Positions 37,163-49,904 of a stretch of DNA of 64,000 nucleotides are shown here, piece after piece. Location: the NCBI GenBank assembly GCA_928212115.1, contig CAKMRJ010001112.1:406040171-406104170 (forward strand), in the 5' to 3' direction. This stretch comes from Lactuca virosa. Its lineage: Eukaryota > Streptophyta > Magnoliopsida > Asterales > Asteraceae. A model generated the notes under the pieces. The model was not told the DNA's origin, ran no database searches, and saw only the letters and a list, made by a program, of their open reading frames with translations. How positions within the stretch are numbered: position 1 is the stretch's first letter; every line of letters starts with the position of its first letter. The position numbers and the translations under genes were made by a program.

Positions 37163-38560
37163 CTATCTGTACCCGCCAAACTTTGGGGTCCAGATCTGGT
37201 TCATGAAATAGTACACTCCATCTCCTTTGACCTCCAAGTTCTTGTCCATCCCCCGCAAAGCTTCATCTGTCATGTTCTCAGGATTTAAAGCTTCCAGCTG
37301 AGCCTCCCTTATTTGTGCGGATAGATGGGAATGAACGGTCATTGTCAATGCCTTCACCTTTCGCTCGGAATATTCCTTTCGGCTGAGGGCATCTGCTACC
37401 ACATTGGCCTTGCCGGGATGGTAGCGAATTTCACACTCGTAGTCACTGAGTAGCTCTACCCATCGTTGCTGTCTCATGTTTAACTCTTTCTGATCAAGGA
37501 TGTGCTGCAAGCTCTTATGGTCGGTGAAGACAGTGCACTTGGTTCCATAGAGATAGTGTCTCCAGATTTTTAATGCAAAGACCACTGCTCCCAACTCTAG
37601 ATCGTGAGTTGTGTAATTGACCTCGTGTGTTTTCAACTGCCTCGAGGCATAGGCGATGACCTTTCCTCGCTGCATGAGCACACAGCCTAGGCCCTGATTG
37701 GATGCATCACAATAGACCACGAAGTCTTCCGTCCCTTCGGGCAGGGACAAGATAGGTGTGCTGCACAGGGCCGACTTTAATGTTTGAAATGTCGTGTCTT
37801 GCTTGACTCCCAACTAAAGGTTACAACTTTCTGTGTCAGGGTAGTTAAGGGCTTAGCGATTCTGGAGAAGTTCTGGATGAACCTGCGATAATAGCACGCG
37901 AGGCCCAAGAATTGTCGGATTTCTATGGGTGTCTTTGGTGCAGACCAATTTTCAATCGCTTTAATCTTGGAAGGGTCCACGTGTATACCTTCCTTGCTAA
38001 CCACGTGACCAAGGAAATTCACCTTCCTGATCCAGAACTCACACTTTGAGAATTTTGCATATAGCTTCTCTGCTCTTAAAGTTTCCAGTACCTGCCTCAA
38101 GTGCTGTTTATGATCGTCCTCATCCCGATAATAGACGAGTATATCGTCGATGAACACGATCACGAACTTGTCTAGGAAAGGGCGGCACACCCGATTCATC
38201 AGATCCATGAATATTGCCGGTGCGTTGGTCAGACCAAAGGGCATCACTACAAATTTGTAGTGTCCATAGCGAGTTCAGAATGTTGTCTTGGGCACATCAT
38301 TCTCGTGAACTCGCAACTGATGGTACCCTTACCTTAGATCTATCTTTAAGAAATAACTGGCTCCCTGAAGTTGGTCGAAGAAATCATCGATTCTGGGTAA
38401 AGGATAGCGGTTCTTGATTCTGGGTAAAGGATAGCGGTTCTTGATAGCGGTTCTTGATCGTCAGCTTGTTCAGCTTGTTCAGCTCCCCAGGGGGAGGAAC
38501 TCGGCCTTATGAATCCCTTGCTGATCAGCTCATTGAGCTGGATGGATAGTTCTTGCATTT
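37163..38560 (-). pseudogene. Gypsy G reverse transcriptase and RNase H
   Basis: RT copies element RNA to DNA and RNase H removes the RNA. The start, MQELSIQLNELISKGFIRPS then SSPWGA, is intact, but the following block (normally KKKDG..RMCIDYRELN) is missing and a 29-bp GATTCTGGGTAAAGGATAGC unit is duplicated at 38391 and 38416. The catalytic VFIDDILVY lies at about 38132-38158, followed by HVVSKEGI.VDPSKI and the KRFI-like FLGLACYYRRFIQNFS block. A frameshift near 37800 precedes RNase H, which shows DASNQGLGCVLMQ, YASRQLKTHEVNY.THDLEL and TDHKSL. Ends GKANVVADALSR then a linker. Not functional. Confidence 0.93.
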
Positions 38561-38562
38561 CT

Positions 38563-40388
38563 GCCGGCTCTAAACGATAAGGGGACTTAGCTACAGGAGT
38601 AGCTCTGGGGATTAAGTCGATACGAAACTCGACTTGACGTTCAGGAGGGATTCCCGGAAGATCTTCGGGGAAGACATCCGGAAAGTTGCAGACTTCGGGA
38701 AGACTCTCGAGGTCTTTAACTTTTTGCGTCTCATCGACGACGTGAGCTAGGAATGCATGTCATTCCTTCCGCATATACTTTTGGGCCTTGATGCATGAAA
38801 TGATACGAAGGTTCGAGCTAAGTTTATCACCATAAATCATGAGGGTTTCACCAGAGGGAAGGTTGAGGCGAATGGCTTTTTCGAAGCAAAGGATATCAGC
38901 ACGATTGGGGCTCAACCAATCCATACCGATAATGACATCTAAACTCTTAATAGATACAGGCATAAGATTGATAGAAAATGAATGATTGCCTAAGGTAAGA
39001 GTACAGCCTATGAATATGTCGTTCGCGCTTTCTTTCTCTCCGTTAGCCATCTCGACGATGAACGTTTCGGTTAAAGTTTGGGATTTATGTTTGATTAGAT
39101 GTTTGAATGCATGACTAACAAAACTCCTCTCCGCACCAGAATCGAAAAGAATGCATGCATGAGAGTTGTCAAGGAGGAACGTACCCGTAACAACGGTAGG
39201 ATCAGCGACCGCTTCCTCCTGACCCATTGCCAGTACCCTTCCTGCATTGCCACCTGTTGTCGCCTTGGGGCAGTTTCTTTTGAAATGCCCAACTTCACCA
39301 CATCCATAGCAGGCTTGGCTGGCACCCGCTCCAGGAGTCGGATTGGTTGATTGGGCTGGTGCTCTGCAGTATCAGGTCGTGTGTCCCTTCCTTCCACAGT
39401 TGTTGCAATTCAAATCACGGCAGGGTCCGTGATGATGAAAGGTACATTTGTTGCACAGAGGTAGTTTCCCTGAATAACCACCGGTAGGAGCTTGGGTGGT
39501 TGGAACAGCAGTGGGGGTAGCAGTAGGAGTAGTAGCAGCGTGGACTGCCACTGTTTGTTGCTTCTTGGAGGGCTCCTGAGGAGACTGGCCCTTGCGTTTG
39601 TTCCAAAATTTCTTCTTTTTCTCACCACTCTCTTTTTTTGACTCGGCGACCGCTGATGCCTCATCCAGATCGATTCCATGATCGATCAGAGTCTGTGCCA
39701 GATCCTTGGCGCTCTCAAATGTGGCTCGTCTAGCAGCCAGGACATTTCCTTTGGTTGGTTGCGTCAGTCCCCAGATGTACCTCTCGATTTTCTTGCTTTC
39801 CGGGGTGACCATTCCCGGACAGAGGAGTGCCAAATCACAGAACCTAACAGTGTAGGCGGCGATGTTAGAACCCTTCATCTTCAAGTTCCAAAGTTTGTGC
39901 TCCAACTTTTGCACTTCGCCCCTCGGGCAGTATTCTGCAAGCATGAGTTCCTTCAGTCTTTCCCAACCCATGGCATTAGCCACCGGTAGGGTTAGGGTTT
40001 TGACTCGACCATTCCACCAGGTCAAGGCTCTGTCGGTGAAGGTGCAGGCGACGAACTTCACCTTGTTTGCTTCGGAACAGGCACAAATTTCGAAGATGGA
40101 TTCGATCTTCTCGAACCATCGGGTCAGAGCGATGACTCCTCCGTTTCCATTGAAGGACTTGGGTTTTGCGGTCATGAAGTCCTTGTAGGAACACTCCTTT
40201 TGATGTCGCTGACTTCCGTCTTGTCTTTGCGGATCGCTTCCACCTCCAACCCCACCAGAGTTTACTTGTGCCATCGATGCGGTTACAGCGGCGGTAACTG
40301 CTGCCTGGAACATGACGGGGTCGACCTGGGGAGGTGGTGGTGGTGGCGGAGTGTTGTTCCTTCTGTTGGGTCTTGGTCGAGGAGGCAT
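38563..40388 (-). pseudogene. Gypsy G gag and protease
   Basis: Gag forms particles; protease cuts the polyprotein. From the ATG at 40388, 338 codons are open: an N-terminal proline run, the gag core (TRWFEKIESIFEI ... CTFTDRALTWWNG ... RYIWGL), basic linker, then cysteine motifs CNKC and CNNCGRKGH. A TGA at about 39372 interrupts the frame, which continues in phase through a second knuckle CYGCGEVGHFKRNCP (about 39265-39310) and the protease with active-site DSGAERSF and DVIIGMDWL to a further TGA at 38760. Gag and protease thus share one frame broken by two stops. Proximity to the PBS supports this start. Confidence 0.93.
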
Positions 40389-40966
40389 CTTTTTCTAGAA
40401 ACAATCAGGAAGAAGAAGATGGTAAGTCCTCAAGATATACGAAACAAGATATATCTCATCCTGATAACAAAAGTGTTCTACCAAGCAATAAGCACAGAAA
40501 GGTTACTAATGCAAGTAAGTTATCGCTTAAGAAAGGAGAGGTAGCAACACTTGGAATTAATCTATATACTGAGTTTGGCTCTAGCTAAAATACTCCTATA
40601 GTATTTTATGTGGAATGTTTTTGGTAAGTTTTTAGGCTTGCTGCAACACCATAGTCACTCCTAAGCACATGTTGGTCATGTCTCGAATGAATATAGTTGA
40701 TCAGGCTATATTGACCCTAGACATGATTACATAACTGCCCAGGTTTAACCACAGTGTCCAACATCCAAATACTTTTGTTTTGTTCTATTTACGACACGGA
40801 TTCTGATACTCGGGTATACTTATATACTTTTATTACTTAAAAATACTTCTATTTTTGAAAGTATACTTTTAGTTTAGAGCACTTAGGCCCCTTAATATTT
40901 ATAGTTGTATACCATGTAAGGTTCGGTATACTTAGTTCGCTATAAACAAGGGCTCTGATACCAATC
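40389..40966 (-). other. Leader and PBS of gypsy G
   Basis: About 560 bp between gag and the PBS on the element strand, with no gene. GGCTCTGATACCA at 40951-40963 is the reverse complement of the tRNA-Met 3' end, a perfect 13-nt match, separated by three bases from the LTR. Confidence 0.85.
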
Positions 40967-42409
40967 TGTCACACCCCGAAACCGTGATGGCGGAAACGTT
41001 CTGGGGTGGAGGACGTCATGCGTAGTATCACAACATATGTATAGCAATCATAGTAAACACAACCAAACATTGAATACAAATATGAAAAGTGTTTACATCA
41101 TTTTGAAACTTGTTTTAAATACATCAAAAGTATGTATAATATAGAAAACATGACTCTTATTGCTCCGGCTTCAACGAATTCCTGGAAGTACCTGTCTACT
41201 AATTCCCTGAGAATACAAGCAGTTTTGAAAGAATATCAGCATAAAGCTGGTGAGTTCATAAGCATTTAGTTTTAGAGATAAATGTTCTTTGATTCTTTGA
41301 AAAGTGTTCCTCAAGAAAATTCTATATTTTCTTATGAAAGGTAGTGTTGAAAGAGTATCAATTAGTAGAAGATAAACCATCAATTTTAGAAAACATGTTG
41401 TCCGCCCTAGAGGTAGAGATGCCAGTTTTTGAAATCCCTGAATGCTATCAGTATATATAAAAGTAGTTTTATTACTCAAAATAAAACAAATGAAGGGTAG
41501 AGTCCGTAAACAAAGTTAGTTTATACTTATTTGCGAGTCGTATAACCATACTTGATATGACCGAGAGACCTTTATAACGTTCTTCAGGCGTTAAGCTAAA
41601 TGACATTTGTTCACCACAGGCGTGCCCGCCTAACTGTAGCTAGCAGTTCTGGTGTGGGATTGTCAGTCCCGAATAGATCTATTCACAAATCTCAAGCTCT
41701 CCCTCCAGGAGACTCTGGTTATACTGAGATAGGATTTATCACTATACACCTAAGGGTACAGTATTGAAGTAGAGCCTCACAATTCTGTATAATCTAGTTT
41801 ACTAGCGAGAAACAGTATAAAACAATGATTATCCTTGAATAATAGTACTTTATACTCCTGAGAAAACATAAACTAAATCTGCCATAGTTTATATATATTC
41901 ATTTATGAAATCTGATTAGGTAGAGATGCCTAGAGGGTTATCCCAAACTATACCCGTTATAGTTTATTAGAGTTGATATAGAGCTGCTTTGTAAAAACCT
42001 TTCTAAAAGCTATGAAGTTAAATTACCAAAATAGTAGTTTCCCTTATGCTCAACATATTACAAAAAGAGATAAAATATCCGAATATGTTATTAACGTGGA
42101 AATAGTTGGACTGCAGTAATAAGTTTAAAACTTAATAAAATACTTTGAGTTTGGCTTGTATTCCCCCCCCCCCCTGAAAACATTAAAAACACGGAAATGT
42201 AGGGGTATGAACTCACCTCGGGTAAGTGGTTTGATTGAAGGATCGATACGAAGAGCCGGGTGTTCAAGTGAAGCCTTGAACACGATTCGATCCTAATAAC
42301 ATGTAATGACACATAAACGAGTCAAATGAAGGTATTTCACCACTATAAGTGATGGAAAACCACTCTAGGGACTTGAAACTATTTGCACCAAGTGATAGGA
42401 CCTTATAGG

Positions 42410-43161
42410 TGTTGGATTAATGTCTAAGTCCATAACTATATTTGGTATGTACTTGACCCGACCCAGCATGGTCCATTTGGGTTGCACTTCACCGGCACAA
42501 TTTATATGGATAGTCTTTTGAGAATAGTATATTTATGATTTATATTAATATATTATAAGTTCTAATATATTAATATGGAATCATATTATTTAATTAGTAT
42601 TGATCAAGAATTATTTTAGAATTAATTAAGTGATCAAAAAGAACTAATTAAATATGGACTCTTATATATATGGAATGGGCCAAGTTCATTTAGGTTGGGC
42701 TAAGCTTTCATGGATGGTCCATGGAGCTTTTAACCCATGGATCCTATGTAAATGAAAGGTCATGGGTATTAGGGTTTATATGGATGTAACCCTAATCCTC
42801 CATAATATATAAAGGAGTCCTTGGCTCACAAAATTGACACAAGTGTGTGAAAATAAGAGCGGGCCGATTTTAGTGTGCATACATATTCTCTCAAGTTCTT
42901 CCAAGGTGTTTTGGTGATTTGTGATTCCATTTGAGGCTTCCACACTATTGGGGCTAAGCTCTTAAAGCTTGAAGACATCAAGCTACATCAAAAGGTATGT
43001 CATCTAACTAGAACTTTGTAGTATAGGTGCTTCATAATATGCTAGTTAGGATGAAACCTTGGAATAGTTAATATTTGCATGTATAATAGAGAAAACATAG
43101 ATCCAAGGTTTATAGGGTTGCATGCACACCATAGGAGTGTTAGAATGCTCAAACCCCAACA
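42410..43161 (+). repeat. 5' LTR of copia E
   Basis: 752 bp, TGTTGGATTAATGTCTAAG to CCCCAACA. TATA box TATATAAAG at 42806-42814, also at 49549-49557 in the 3' LTR. The PBS follows after one base. Confidence 0.95.
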
Positions 43162-43175
43162 GTGGTATCAGAGCC

Positions 43176-44747
43176 ATGGGTGTTTTCTGTTATATTGATG
43201 TAAATGTTTTATTTTCAAAGTTGGAAAAAAAGAAAAAAAAAACATGACGTTTGTCAAATTTTAAGATAATTACTTGTTTTTGTGAAAAACTAATTATTTG
43301 TAAAATTTGAATCATTTGCTATATGAGTTGAATTAGGTCAAATTTAGTAAAAGATAAAATGATATGATTATTTTATTAGTTTTAAAAGTTTGATCTAAAG
43401 AGTTTTTTGAAACCTCCATAAGTTATGGATATGAAAAAGTTTTTAAAAAAATTGATTCAAAGTTTTTTATGGAGTTACAAAACTTGGTCTTAATGTTTTA
43501 AAGATTTCCATAACTTGTTCTTAAGTTATGGAACATGAAAAGTTTCATCATAAAACAAGTATTTAACTCCATAAGTTATGGAATCCAAAAGTTTTCAAGA
43601 GTTACAAAACTTACCCTCAAGTTTTGGAATTTGGAAAAAGTTTTTTTATGATAAAAAAAAAAGAATTGAATTCTAAAACTCTTGGGTTCATAACTTAAAC
43701 AATTAATTAAATGGTTTTAATTTTGAATTTAATAATTGGAATTATGAAGTTTTATTGAATAATTCAATTAACTCTTATGGACTTTATTAATAGATAATTA
43801 AAGTGTTAAATTAAAAGAGAATTAATAATTCCATAATGACATGGTTTAAATTTAATTAAATTAAGAGTATAGTTTAATTAATAGATTAAACCCCAAGTAT
43901 TTTAAATGTCTAAAATACACCCTTATACTATTATAATATTAAAAGTTTAATATATTATATGTATAAGAGCAAGTCGTCTTACCATTAGTAGGCCTCATTC
44001 ACGAAGTCGGTCTATAAGGGGGTATAAGGTTACTGCCTATAAAATGGCAGTTTAACGGGTGTCCACTCTCACCCACCGCTTCCTTGACTGGTGGAGGGTC
44101 GTTAGCCGAACAGGTAGGACAAGGACTATAATTCTCCCTTCATTAAAAGTATTAATGATAAATACTAAGTAACTAAACTTTTTATAAATTCTCAATCTTA
44201 GTTACTTAGGAAAATGTGAATAAGGTGCTAATCCATGAAATTACACTTTGCACTTTGTTTAAGCTGTTAGTGGAGCGTGTGTGGTTAACCGGCACACTAA
44301 CCTGGACTTAACAAGGTAGGCAAAGGGTAACTTAATGTTTATCATAGTATCGTTGGAGCGTGTGTGGTTAACCGGCACATCGATTGAGGGGTAAATATTA
44401 AGGGTACCAAGTATATTTGCATGGTTACTTCACACCTTGTTTTGTGATCCTCGGCATCCCAGTCACAAAACCTGAAGGGCACACTCGAGATTGAAACATG
44501 TCATTGAAAAGTTCAATGAATCTCAAAAGAATCTAGGAGTTTCAAAACCAATTAAAACCTAATAATACATTTCGTTTATCTTGGTGGAAATTGGTGAATC
44601 GTCATTCACCTACCTTCAAATATTTTATAGCTTGGATTACGGCATCCCTCTTCCAAGTTATAAAATAGTTTGTTGGGTCCTAGCCTTAATATATCATATT
44701 GGGTGTTATATTAAGGACTTAAATCAACTTTACGTGAATTTCTCCCA
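43176..44747 (+). other. Untranslated leader of copia E
   Basis: No gene. Collinear with 7023-8556 of copia B, minus the B minisatellite. GTGTGTGGTTAACCGGCACA occurs near 44276 and 44359. Homopolymer-rich stretches occur near 43220-43670. Confidence 0.6.
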
Positions 44748-45400
44748 TTGTTGATGTCTGGTTTAGACAACAATGATCTTCCCAAACCAAGCTTTCCTAA
44801 TGAATATGACTTCCCGAGTTTGGCTCATGGAAGTCATACTTCTCTTCCTCCACCTCCTCCAATTATTCTCCCTAACCCACAAGTTCAAGGTCACTCAAGC
44901 CCTAATGGCAAGCAAGGTCTATGTGTGATCACATCTTAGAGATAAAGTCACATATTGACAAGCCGGGAGAGTTGGGTGTCAAAGTCTTGAGAAAGTTGGA
45001 TGTTCAATCACTTTCTAAGTCACATAGTGAGTTCCTTTGGGACTACTATGAAACAGACTATGACATGAACCTTAATGATCATATCTATTTGCTTGGTGCT
45101 GCTGAATCAACAATGATTTGGAACGATAGTAAAGCAAATTTGATTAGAAGATCAACTTCCCAAAAACTTTATGGACAGTGACAATGGTGACACTGGAAAT
45201 CCAGAAAAAGCATTCTCTTCCCAATGGAAAGGGATTGACCATAATCAACCCAATTGACCAAATGGTAAAGATAAAGGCTAAGTCTGAGATAGTCTCATTA
45301 CCAAAGGGTCCATATGTTTATTTTGCCAAAGGAAGGGGCGTTGATTGCAAAGCTGCCAAATTTACCTAAGGATGTTAAAGTCACTAAGTTTGACTCTACA
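44748..45400 (+). pseudogene. Copia E gag relic
   Basis: Three overlapping frames (44748-44939, 44921-45181, 45178-45369) give successive gag parts: the N-terminus with LPPPPPIILPNPQV, the helical part KSHIDKPGELGVKVLRKLDV ... HSEFLWDYYETDYD, and lysine-rich sequence. Near 45317-45360 a zinc-knuckle relic reads CLFCQRKGR, stop, LQSC, so histidine has become arginine and a stop interrupts it. Frameshifts separate the parts. About 90 bp present in copia B gag (8685-8775) is shortened here. Same start codon context as B. Confidence 0.7.
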
Positions 45401-48400
45401 TCAGGTAGAGCCCATTATCTAACTCTGTTAAGTTCTATTCTGAGATCCTCATTACATGATGTGACTGGGTCACATGTTGATGTTTTAAGAATCAAAGAAT
45501 AGAGAGAAATCTTAAAGGAAGTATATGTTGATTCTGATCGCGAAGGTGGATTTCGATCGCATCAGAATTTTGAGCAGTTGCTTAAGAAGTTATGATATAT
45601 TGCTAAGGAATAGATAACAACAATTTTCCATGTGGATTGTAAGGATAAGTTTTTCCGCAAAGTTTTAAAATAAAAGAAAATTTGTTTAATTTTATTTATT
45701 TGAAGTATCCTTACAATGACATTTGTGGAAAATTGTTGCTTATATGATTCCATTGACAGCAATATTGGAAAATGGATTTGATTCTTTCATTTGTGGTAGT
45801 GTCTAAATTTACCAAATCAGGAAAGTTCCTCATCACCCAAGTTTCAATTGGACCGAAACTTGGAATCATGCAAGTTGAATAGTATGATGAATGAGAACTT
45901 TCAAGCATTGAAAAATCAAGACTAATTACTTGTTCACATGGATGTGTGAGTCAAGTGAAGGACTAAAGGGATCGAGTACACATTCTTGTGCACTGGTCAT
46001 GTCCACCACAAAGCTCGTTAAGACTATTTGATTTACTAAAGTTTAGTAAATATGGTTATACTTACAAGTTTAAGTATAATTCTGAAACATTGGAAAAGTC
46101 TCAATGTATGGCAGAACGAATGGGAAGAATCAAATTTAGTACTTTAGTATCATGTTTGTGATCATCTTAATGATTTAGAAATCATACCACAATTAGTCCT
46201 CTAAAGGTCATCTTAGTGCATTATTATGACTAAAAAAGAGGAGTCATGAATTGTTGAAATGGTTAGATCAGGAAGATGAGTCATACTTCGTTCCAAAACA
46301 ATTCTTAGAGTCATACTCCAAGATTGTAACTTGAGTGACATATCTTAAAGAAAGGTTTAAAACACTTGTCAAATGTAAGAGTAAAAGTGTCCTACTCTTG
46401 TACATTTGAAATTGGTAAGTTGTGATGTTTTGGATAAAACAAAGACCAACTAAGGCCAATTATGTGAAGTGTTTGTCTTGATAAAGAATCCGCACTATCT
46501 CTTGAATATTTGGCAAGATAGTCTTATATGTCAAGAGGATAATGGGAGTCTTAAAGATCCTAAAAAGAATTTCAAGAACTAATCAAGAATAAAACCTGAG
46601 GTTCTTCACTAGCACACGACTTGAGGTTTATAACCTATCGTGTTGACATATTCTGTGCCCATTCCAGTTAAAGTTGGCTTTGCATAGGAGTTCTGAAAGT
46701 TCTCAATTGGTTGCATAACAACTTGGAAGCAATGGCAGGCCCTGTACTGCCAGGTGGCAAGAAGTTAAGATTGCATAAGTTCAGTCCATATGAGTTTGGA
46801 TTTGTCATTATCCTTGTCTTGTGACTATGGTTTTGACGATTCACATGGATAAGAACACATACACCATAAAATCTAAGGGTCATAAGGTTTCTCTCCGATT
46901 CATGAAAATGATGGTGAGGAGGAAACACTTCCACCAAGTAGATTTGAAGCAGATGGCAAAAGGTCTAAACAATTGAGACTATGATTACGGCATCCCTTTT
47001 CATAGTTCTGAAATTGTTTAGACACACATGCTTGCTATCTAAGGAAAGGTGTATGATTTTGATAAAGTTTTATCAAAGCATCTCGTATCAGAAATCTGAA
47101 CTTTGGTAAGAAAGTCAATAAAGTATTGATTTCTAGAAGTCCAACTGATTTCTGAGTACATGTCAAAGCTAGTGGGAGCATAAGTGTTATGCTAATAATC
47201 ATCATGTTAGTGGGAGCATGATAATTATTGTTAGTGTTGCAAGTTAGCAATGTTAATTATAGAAAACAAAAGTTTCAATTCGTGAGGCTGCAGGGATTGA
47301 AAAAGTTGTTTTGCTATAATTAAGGGAGAGGATATACTTCATTTCAGTTCTAACGGCTTAGATTGAGACCTTAATCATACTTAGTCAAGAATATATATAT
47401 GAATTTCATGTTGGATTGGTTCAACTTAAGGAAATTCTATATATTATGTTCTCAAAATTCGATTATGATTACGGCATCCCTCTTCATAGTCAAATTTTGA
47501 AAACATGGCAAATAAAAATATTGTAGCAAAAGACTGGTCTAGAATCATGTCTTTATGTGAGACATCATGAATCGTGTACCATTTGCTTTGGGTACAGGAT
47601 CAATTGCATGTGCTATAATATTTGTCATTTCTAAATTTTTCCAAATGCCCAGAGGCATTAAGAAGGGAAAAGGTCTAGAATTGGATATGACTAAAATGAT
47701 TAAGCAATTGTCGAGGACAATCTGAGGTTTACCAAAGATTGGTTGCTCAGGGACAGTTGGAAGTATAGTGCTAATTTTGGAAGGACCATATTGACATATT
47801 CTGAAAAGAGGCATCTCTTATTTAGAAGTGATAGTCAAAATGAGAATATGGAGTTGTCTCCATAGGTGGAAGTTATCTGTGTAAGATTAGAAAACTTAAT
47901 GCAAGAAGCATGTCCAAAGCAATGTACTTTGAATATGAGACTTAGTTTCCATGGAGTTGATCTCCATTGGAATACCTTATAATGACTGTTGACAAGTCTT
48001 TGTGACTTTGTACATATTCATTACAGGAGGGTCAGTGCATATAAGTTTAAAATCTAAACAGATTTCGATAAATGATAGGAATTTGAAATTCTCACATTTT
48101 CGATAAGGATTTGGGAGTGTGAAATTAGAATCATTGAAATTATGTTCAATTGGTTTATTTCACAAAGTAAGGATCATAGACAAACATAGAGTGCATACTT
48201 GGTGTATGGCAAAGCTATTGTTTAAGAAAAACATAGTGTACATGCTTGGAGCATGGGACAACTAGTGTTTTTAATTCAAGTATAAAGTTGATAAAACCGA
48301 AACAATGAATAATGAGTAATCAGTATGGTGATAAATAAAAGTGTTTATTTATATTCATAGGGTTTGATACCATATTTGATTCATTTATTCTTGTGTTTCA

Positions 48401-49138
48401 CTTTGCATGTTTTGACTTCCAGAATAACTAAGTCGCTCTTCCTGAATGATTAAGTTATTCAAACCATCCACAGTCGGTCATATGTTGGAAGTAGATATGA
48501 ATCAAGACTGTCATGGGTTGGTTTGTAGAGGTCCAAGTTGGTGGACAAAGTGGTGCTACAACACTCATGAGTGCTCATAAGTTCTGAGTATTGGATTCAA
48601 CCCACGCTTATTTGAATCACTTCATGGATTTTATCACGAGTGATCATGAGACGATAATATCTTATATTCTTAAAACCTAGAGATATGAGTTGTTACTATG
48701 AGTTGGTTATACATTGATTGCACGAAAACGCATTGGTAACTCGATGTTATAAAACGTGCCTTTGTGTATGATTCAACAAGTAGTAGAACAAGCCATATGA
48801 GTCGAAGTTTATCCATTCCTTTTACCTTAGAGATAAAAGCGATATCTGTGGGCCCCTTGATGATTTAGCGATGACACATGTGAGTGCTTGGCCAAGCCAG
48901 GACTGATTTGATTTGTTCAATCAGTCAGTCATCATAAATCGAAAATCGGGAAACAACAAATGGACATAGAGAATGATTATAATCCATGTCTCAGTCCATA
49001 TGATATCTAGAATGGAGGAATATATGATCCCTTATCTAATGGACAAGTCATTGACAAGGTCAGAGTTCGACAGCGGCTTTAAGAGCTATGATTGCCAGTT
49101 AGGTTTTGAAGTCATACTCAATAATAGTTTTAGACTTA
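45401..49138 (+). other. Copia E internal region with pol scraps
   Basis: Collinear with 9236-13022 of copia B, no usable frame. An RT-end relic similar to VPFALGTGSIACAII lies near 47573-47620. A GATTATGATTACGGCATCCC segment appears near 47462 and in a related form near 46977. Pol decay is shared with B, indicating the family lost pol before these copies inserted. Confidence 0.6.
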
Positions 49139-49152
49139 TCCAAGTGGGAGAC

Positions 49153-49904
49153 TGTTGGATTAATGTCTAAGACCATAACTATATTTGGTATGTACTTGAC
49201 CCGACCCGGCATGGTCCATTTGGGTTGCACTTCACCGGCACAATTTATATGGATAGTCTTTTGAGAATAGTATATTTATGATTTATATTAATATATTATA
49301 AGTTCTAATATATTAATATGGAATCATATTATTTAATTAGTATTGATCAAGAATTAATTTAGAATTAATTAAGTGATCAAAAAGAACTAATTAAATATGG
49401 ACTCTTATATATATGGAATGGGCCAAGTTCATTTAGGTTGGGCTAAGCTTTCATGGATGGTCCATGGAGCTTTTAACCCATGGATCCTATGTAAATGAAA
49501 GGTCATGGGTCTTAGGGTTTATATGGATGTAACCCTAATCCTCCATAATATATAAAGGGGTCCTTGGCTCACAAAATTGACACAAGTGTGTGAAAATAAG
49601 AGTGGGCCGATTTTAGTGTGCATACATATTCTCTCAAGTTCTTCCAAGGTGTTTTGGTGATTTGTGATTCCATTTGAGGCTTCCACACTATTGGGGCTAA
49701 GCTCTTAAAGCTTGAAGACATCAAGCTACATCAAAAGGTATGTCATCTAACTAGAACTTTGTAGTATAGGTGCTTCATAATATGCTAGTTAGGATGAAAC
49801 CTTGGAATAGTTAATATTTGCATGTATAATAGAGAAAACATAGATCCAAGGTTTATAGGGTTGCATGCACACCATAGGAGTGTTAGAATGCTCAAACCCC
49901 AATA
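49153..49904 (+). repeat. 3' LTR of copia E
   Basis: Same length as the 5' LTR, no indels seen. The last bases CCAATA differ from CCAACA by one transition. Confidence 0.95.

Larger units (their letters stand above)
42410..49904 (+). mobile_element. Non-autonomous Ty1/copia element E
   Basis: Two 752-bp LTRs (42410-43161, 49153-49904). TSD ATAGG (42405-42409) and GTAGG (49905-49909); the other LTR of G has GTAGG at the empty site, so the left copy mutated. PBS TGGTATCAGAGCC at 43163-43175, polypurine tract CCAAGTGGGAGAC at 49140-49152. The LTRs differ at about seven positions by eye (about 0.9 percent), so it is young, and being inside G inside F it is the last of three insertions. There is no intact pol; a gag relic is at 44748. 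Confidence 0.95.

Noticed and set aside
39410..40544. Several open frames of 60-140 codons overlapping gypsy G gag on both strands
   Set aside because: Shadows of the gag frame, which alone has zinc knuckles and the gag core.
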